Part shown: positions 12,765-14,612 of the stretch, piece after piece
Layout of the letters: each line of letters begins with the position of its first letter
Numbering within the stretch: position 1 is the first letter of the stretch
Origin: UBA11475 sp045593005
Lineage (GTDB): Bacteria > Bacillota > Clostridia > Christensenellales > Borkfalkiaceae
DNA length: 14,612 bases
Assembly (NCBI GenBank): GCA_045593005.1
Contig: JAZNVV010000037.1
Coordinates: 1-14,612 of the forward strand
Reading direction: 5' to 3'
Position numbers and translations under genes: made by a program
The notes under the pieces: generated by a model
What the model was told of the DNA's origin: nothing
The model's database searches: none
The model's input: only the letters and a program-made list of their open reading frames with translations

Positions 12765-13424
12765 CTAAATTAATTGTTGTTCATTGATAATAAGTTTAAA
12801 TTCTAATCCTAATTTGTTTGCCGCTTTGCGACATAAAATCATGCGTTCCATAAAAATTTCAAAGTATTCCATCACAGAGCCAAAACGCGTATCGACTGAA
12901 AGCTTAAGTTTAATAATTGTTTTTGCTTCGTTTATTTTAAGGATAGATTCCTTAACCGAATAATTAACCCTATCGTGAATATCAAAAGTAGGCAAATCGG
13001 AATTTCTAACCCTTGTTCTTCTAACGTCGGCTTTGTCAGCCAAGATAAGCGCTGCCGAAATAGGACTAACAGGCACACCGTTGCCCTCGTCATGATTGCC
13101 GATTGCAGAAACAATTTCAGCAACGTCTTTTGCTGGAACGGAATATTCTTCAAGCAATCTAAAAGCCATAAGGGCGCTACTTTGACAATGACCTACACGG
13201 TTTACGATATTGCCTATGTCGTGAAGATACGCTGCAACTTTGCCAAGCTCAATTTCCCTTTCCGAATACCCTAACGTTTCTAAAATATACCCCGTTTGTT
13301 CAGCTACCTTGCATACGTGCTGAAAACTATGTTCGGTATAGCCAAGCGCTTCTAAAGCTTGGTCGGAATGTTCTATATATACTTTTATTCTTTCGTCTTT
13401 TTTTATCTCTTCGTATAAACCCAT
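12765..13424 (-). CDS. HD-domain phosphohydrolase
   Basis: A 219-residue protein with an HD metal-dependent phosphohydrolase core. Candidate metal ligands occur in order: H36 (SFQHVCKVA), H68-D69 (AAYLHDIGN), H79 (GHCQSSA), H111-D112 (IGNHDEG), and D130/D133 (LADKADVRR). This pattern suits hydrolysis of a nucleotide or cyclic nucleotide phosphoester, but the substrate cannot be read off. It has no GAF, REC or RelA/SpoT partner domain. The remaining C-terminal 80 residues are mixed alpha/beta with no known motif. The ATG follows AAGGGGG by six bases, 30 bases after tsaC, in the same operon. Confidence 0.82.
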   Translation of the reverse strand: MGLYEEIKKDERIKVYIEHSDQALEALGYTEHSFQHVCKVAEQTGYILETLGYSEREIELGKVAAYLHDIGNIVNRVGHCQSSALMAFRLLEEYSVPAKDVAEIVSAIGNHDEGNGVPVSPISAALILADKADVRRTRVRNSDLPTFDIHDRVNYSVKESILKINEAKTIIKLKLSVDTRFGSVMEYFEIFMERMILCRKAANKLGLEFKLIINEQQLI

Positions 13425-13454
13425 TTTTTACCCCCTTATAAAATAAAAAATTTA

Positions 13455-14474
13455 CTATACTTTAATCAATTTAAATCCTGCCGCTCTAATAAGTCTGTTG
13501 TAAACGGCAAGTGCAACCCCATCACGCTTTGGACACCTTGCGTATACTTTTTTTGCGCCAAGTTCGTCTAAATGCCTTAAAACCTTAAACAAATTGTGGG
13601 CTTGCTCTTTTTCGTCTGAATACTTGCCTAAAATTACGCACGGGCACGAAAGTTTAGCATCTTCCCCCTCAAAAACCATACAGTAAACGCCGTCCTCTAT
13701 ATGCTCTTTAACGTACTTTTTAAAATCCTCAAACCGTCCGTCGATAACGGTAACGTCAGCTTTTGGCGCGTAATGCTTATATTTCATACCAGGGGAACGC
13801 ACCTTTTCCCCTTCCTTTGCGCTCTCTAAAATAGCAGAAGAAATCACCACTTCTTTGCCAAGCACTTCTTCCATTTGTTCTTTCGTAACGTAGCCTGGGC
13901 GAAGTAAAACCGGTACGTCGTCAAGAACGGAAACCACAGTAGATTCCACGCCTGCAATAGATTCCCCACCGTCAACGATAAGGGGAAGTCTACCGTCCAT
14001 ATCTTGAAAAACTGCTTGCGCAGTCGTAGGACTTGGCTTGCCTGAAATGTTGGCAGATGGCGCTGCAAACGGAACGCCACTGCTAACTATTAAATCGTGC
14101 GCGAAAGCGTTTGAAGGCATTCTCACCCCTACGCTATCAAGCCCAGCGCAAGTTGTTTTTGCAACTTTTTCACCCTTTGGAACGACGATTGTCAACGGAC
14201 CAGGCCAAAATGCTTTTGCTAATTTTTCAGCGTCGCTTGATACTTGACCAGCAACCTCGTAAAACATTTCCATATCAGAAATATGCACAATAAGTGGATT
14301 ATCTTGTGGTCTACCTTTTGCCTTAAAAATCTTTTTTATAGCGCCGTCGTCATAAGCGTTGCCTGCAATACCGTAAACAGTTTCGGTAGGAATAGCTACA
14401 ATATCCCCCTGTTTTATTAAGTTTGATGCAAGCTCAACTGCTTGCCTATCTGCTTTTAATAAAATCGTTTTCAT
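13455..14474 (-). CDS. tsaC: L-threonylcarbamoyladenylate synthase (long form with Sua5 domain)
   Basis: A 339-residue enzyme that makes L-threonylcarbamoyl-AMP from threonine, bicarbonate and ATP, the first step of t6A37 synthesis in tRNA. The YrdC domain covers about 1-200, with IPTETVYGIAGNA (28-40), KAKGRPQDNPLIVHI (51-65) and APSANISGKPSPT (138-150). The linker motif SPGMKYKHYAP (227-237) leads into the C-terminal Sua5 domain. This is the two-domain Sua5/YwlC form. The start is the methionine at 14474, with GTAGG nine bases upstream. A methionine seven codons earlier (14495) lies inside the -10 box and cannot be on the mRNA. First gene of its operon. TcdA, which acts later on the same tRNA base, is in the next operon. 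Confidence 0.94.
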   Translation of the reverse strand: MKTILLKADRQAVELASNLIKQGDIVAIPTETVYGIAGNAYDDGAIKKIFKAKGRPQDNPLIVHISDMEMFYEVAGQVSSDAEKLAKAFWPGPLTIVVPKGEKVAKTTCAGLDSVGVRMPSNAFAHDLIVSSGVPFAAPSANISGKPSPTTAQAVFQDMDGRLPLIVDGGESIAGVESTVVSVLDDVPVLLRPGYVTKEQMEEVLGKEVVISSAILESAKEGEKVRSPGMKYKHYAPKADVTVIDGRFEDFKKYVKEHIEDGVYCMVFEGEDAKLSCPCVILGKYSDEKEQAHNLFKVLRHLDELGAKKVYARCPKRDGVALAVYNRLIRAAGFKLIKV

Positions 14475-14493
14475 AAGTAATAACCTACTAATC

Positions 14494-14522
14494 ATTATAT
14501 CACTTTTTTGCCGTTTTGTACA
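14494..14522 (-). promoter_or_regulatory. Promoter of the tsaC operon
   Basis: Minus strand -35 TGTACA (14522-14517), 17-base spacer, -10 TATAAT (14499-14494). The predicted start near 14487 gives a leader of about 13 bases that just includes the AGG of the ribosome binding site. Confidence 0.6.
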
Positions 14523-14572
14523 TAAGTTAAATAATATTTTAAAACTAAAAAAATTATTTTAAAAATAAATAT

Positions 14573-14591
14573 CCCCACGTCAAACGTGGGG
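14573..14591. terminator. Strong hairpin at the right edge, likely terminator of a gene off the window
   Basis: CCCCACGT (14573-14580) pairs perfectly with ACGTGGGG (14584-14591) with a three-base loop. On the minus strand it is followed by ATATTTATTTTT, a loose U-rich tract, so it would end a minus-strand gene lying to the right. The flanking sequence shows no other feature. Confidence 0.6.
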
Positions 14592-14612
14592 ACGTTTAAT
14601 TTAATTATTAAT

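Noticed and set aside
1..14612. Mobile element, prophage, CRISPR or defence island
   Set aside because: No transposase, integrase, phage structural gene, direct-repeat array or defence protein was seen. All genes of clear identity are metabolic, translational or regulatory.

Overview
The window looks like chromosomal core-genome sequence from an AT-rich, anaerobic, low-GC Gram-positive bacterium, most likely an uncultured gut-type member of Clostridia. The evidence is AT-rich DNA, strong AGGAG-type ribosome binding sites, TTGACA/TATAAT promoters, an oxygen-sensitive class III ribonucleotide reductase (nrdD/nrdG) under NrdR-type boxes, a NifS/NifU iron-sulfur system with an Rrf2 regulator, and a glycine riboswitch on a sodium:alanine symporter gene. 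No transposase, phage gene, CRISPR array, rRNA or tRNA was seen.

Layout from left to right; all genes but one are on the minus strand. (a) 1-221: a small minus-strand leader unit with a consensus promoter, a 15-codon ORF with its own ribosome binding site, a terminator, and then a ribosome-binding-site-like sequence at the window edge. This is the plan of an attenuator for a gene lying off the left edge. (b) 444-2205: a glycine riboswitch with a terminator-type expression platform, followed by an AGCS-family amino acid:sodium symporter. (c) 2429-4319: a two-gene operon of a GT8 glycosyltransferase and a PlsC-like acyltransferase, probably for a surface glycolipid or polymer. Upstream lies an intergenic region with repeated TGAGAG/CTCTCA motifs. 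(d) 4548-5204: the only plus-strand gene, a membrane-anchored XRE-type regulator whose promoter predicts an almost leaderless mRNA. (e) 5210-8094: nrdD-nrdG with two NrdR-like boxes exactly 32 bp apart. (f) 8174-12070: the operon nifS-nifU-tcdA-rrf2-cysK, driven by one consensus promoter with a near-perfect palindrome just downstream of the predicted start site, probably the operator of the operon's own Rrf2 regulator. (g) 12154-14522: the operon tsaC/sua5-HD phosphohydrolase-PaaI-like thioesterase. A strong hairpin at the right edge probably ends a gene outside the window.

How the genes fit together: CysK makes cysteine, NifS takes its sulfur, NifU is the scaffold for Fe-S clusters, and the Rrf2 protein probably senses cluster or cysteine status. 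NrdG and NrdD need Fe-S/SAM and zinc chemistry and make dNTPs without oxygen. TsaC starts and TcdA finishes the t6A/ct6A modification of tRNA, and TcdA sits directly beside a cysteine desulfurase, as it does in the csdA-csdE-tcdA locus of Escherichia coli.

Most of the coding content is ordinary housekeeping. The parts that merit a second look are regulatory: the leader-peptide attenuator at the left edge, the riboswitch logic, the TGAGAG array beside a leaderless membrane regulator, and the Rrf2 palindrome. All calls come from reading the sequence alone; no database search or folding program was run.
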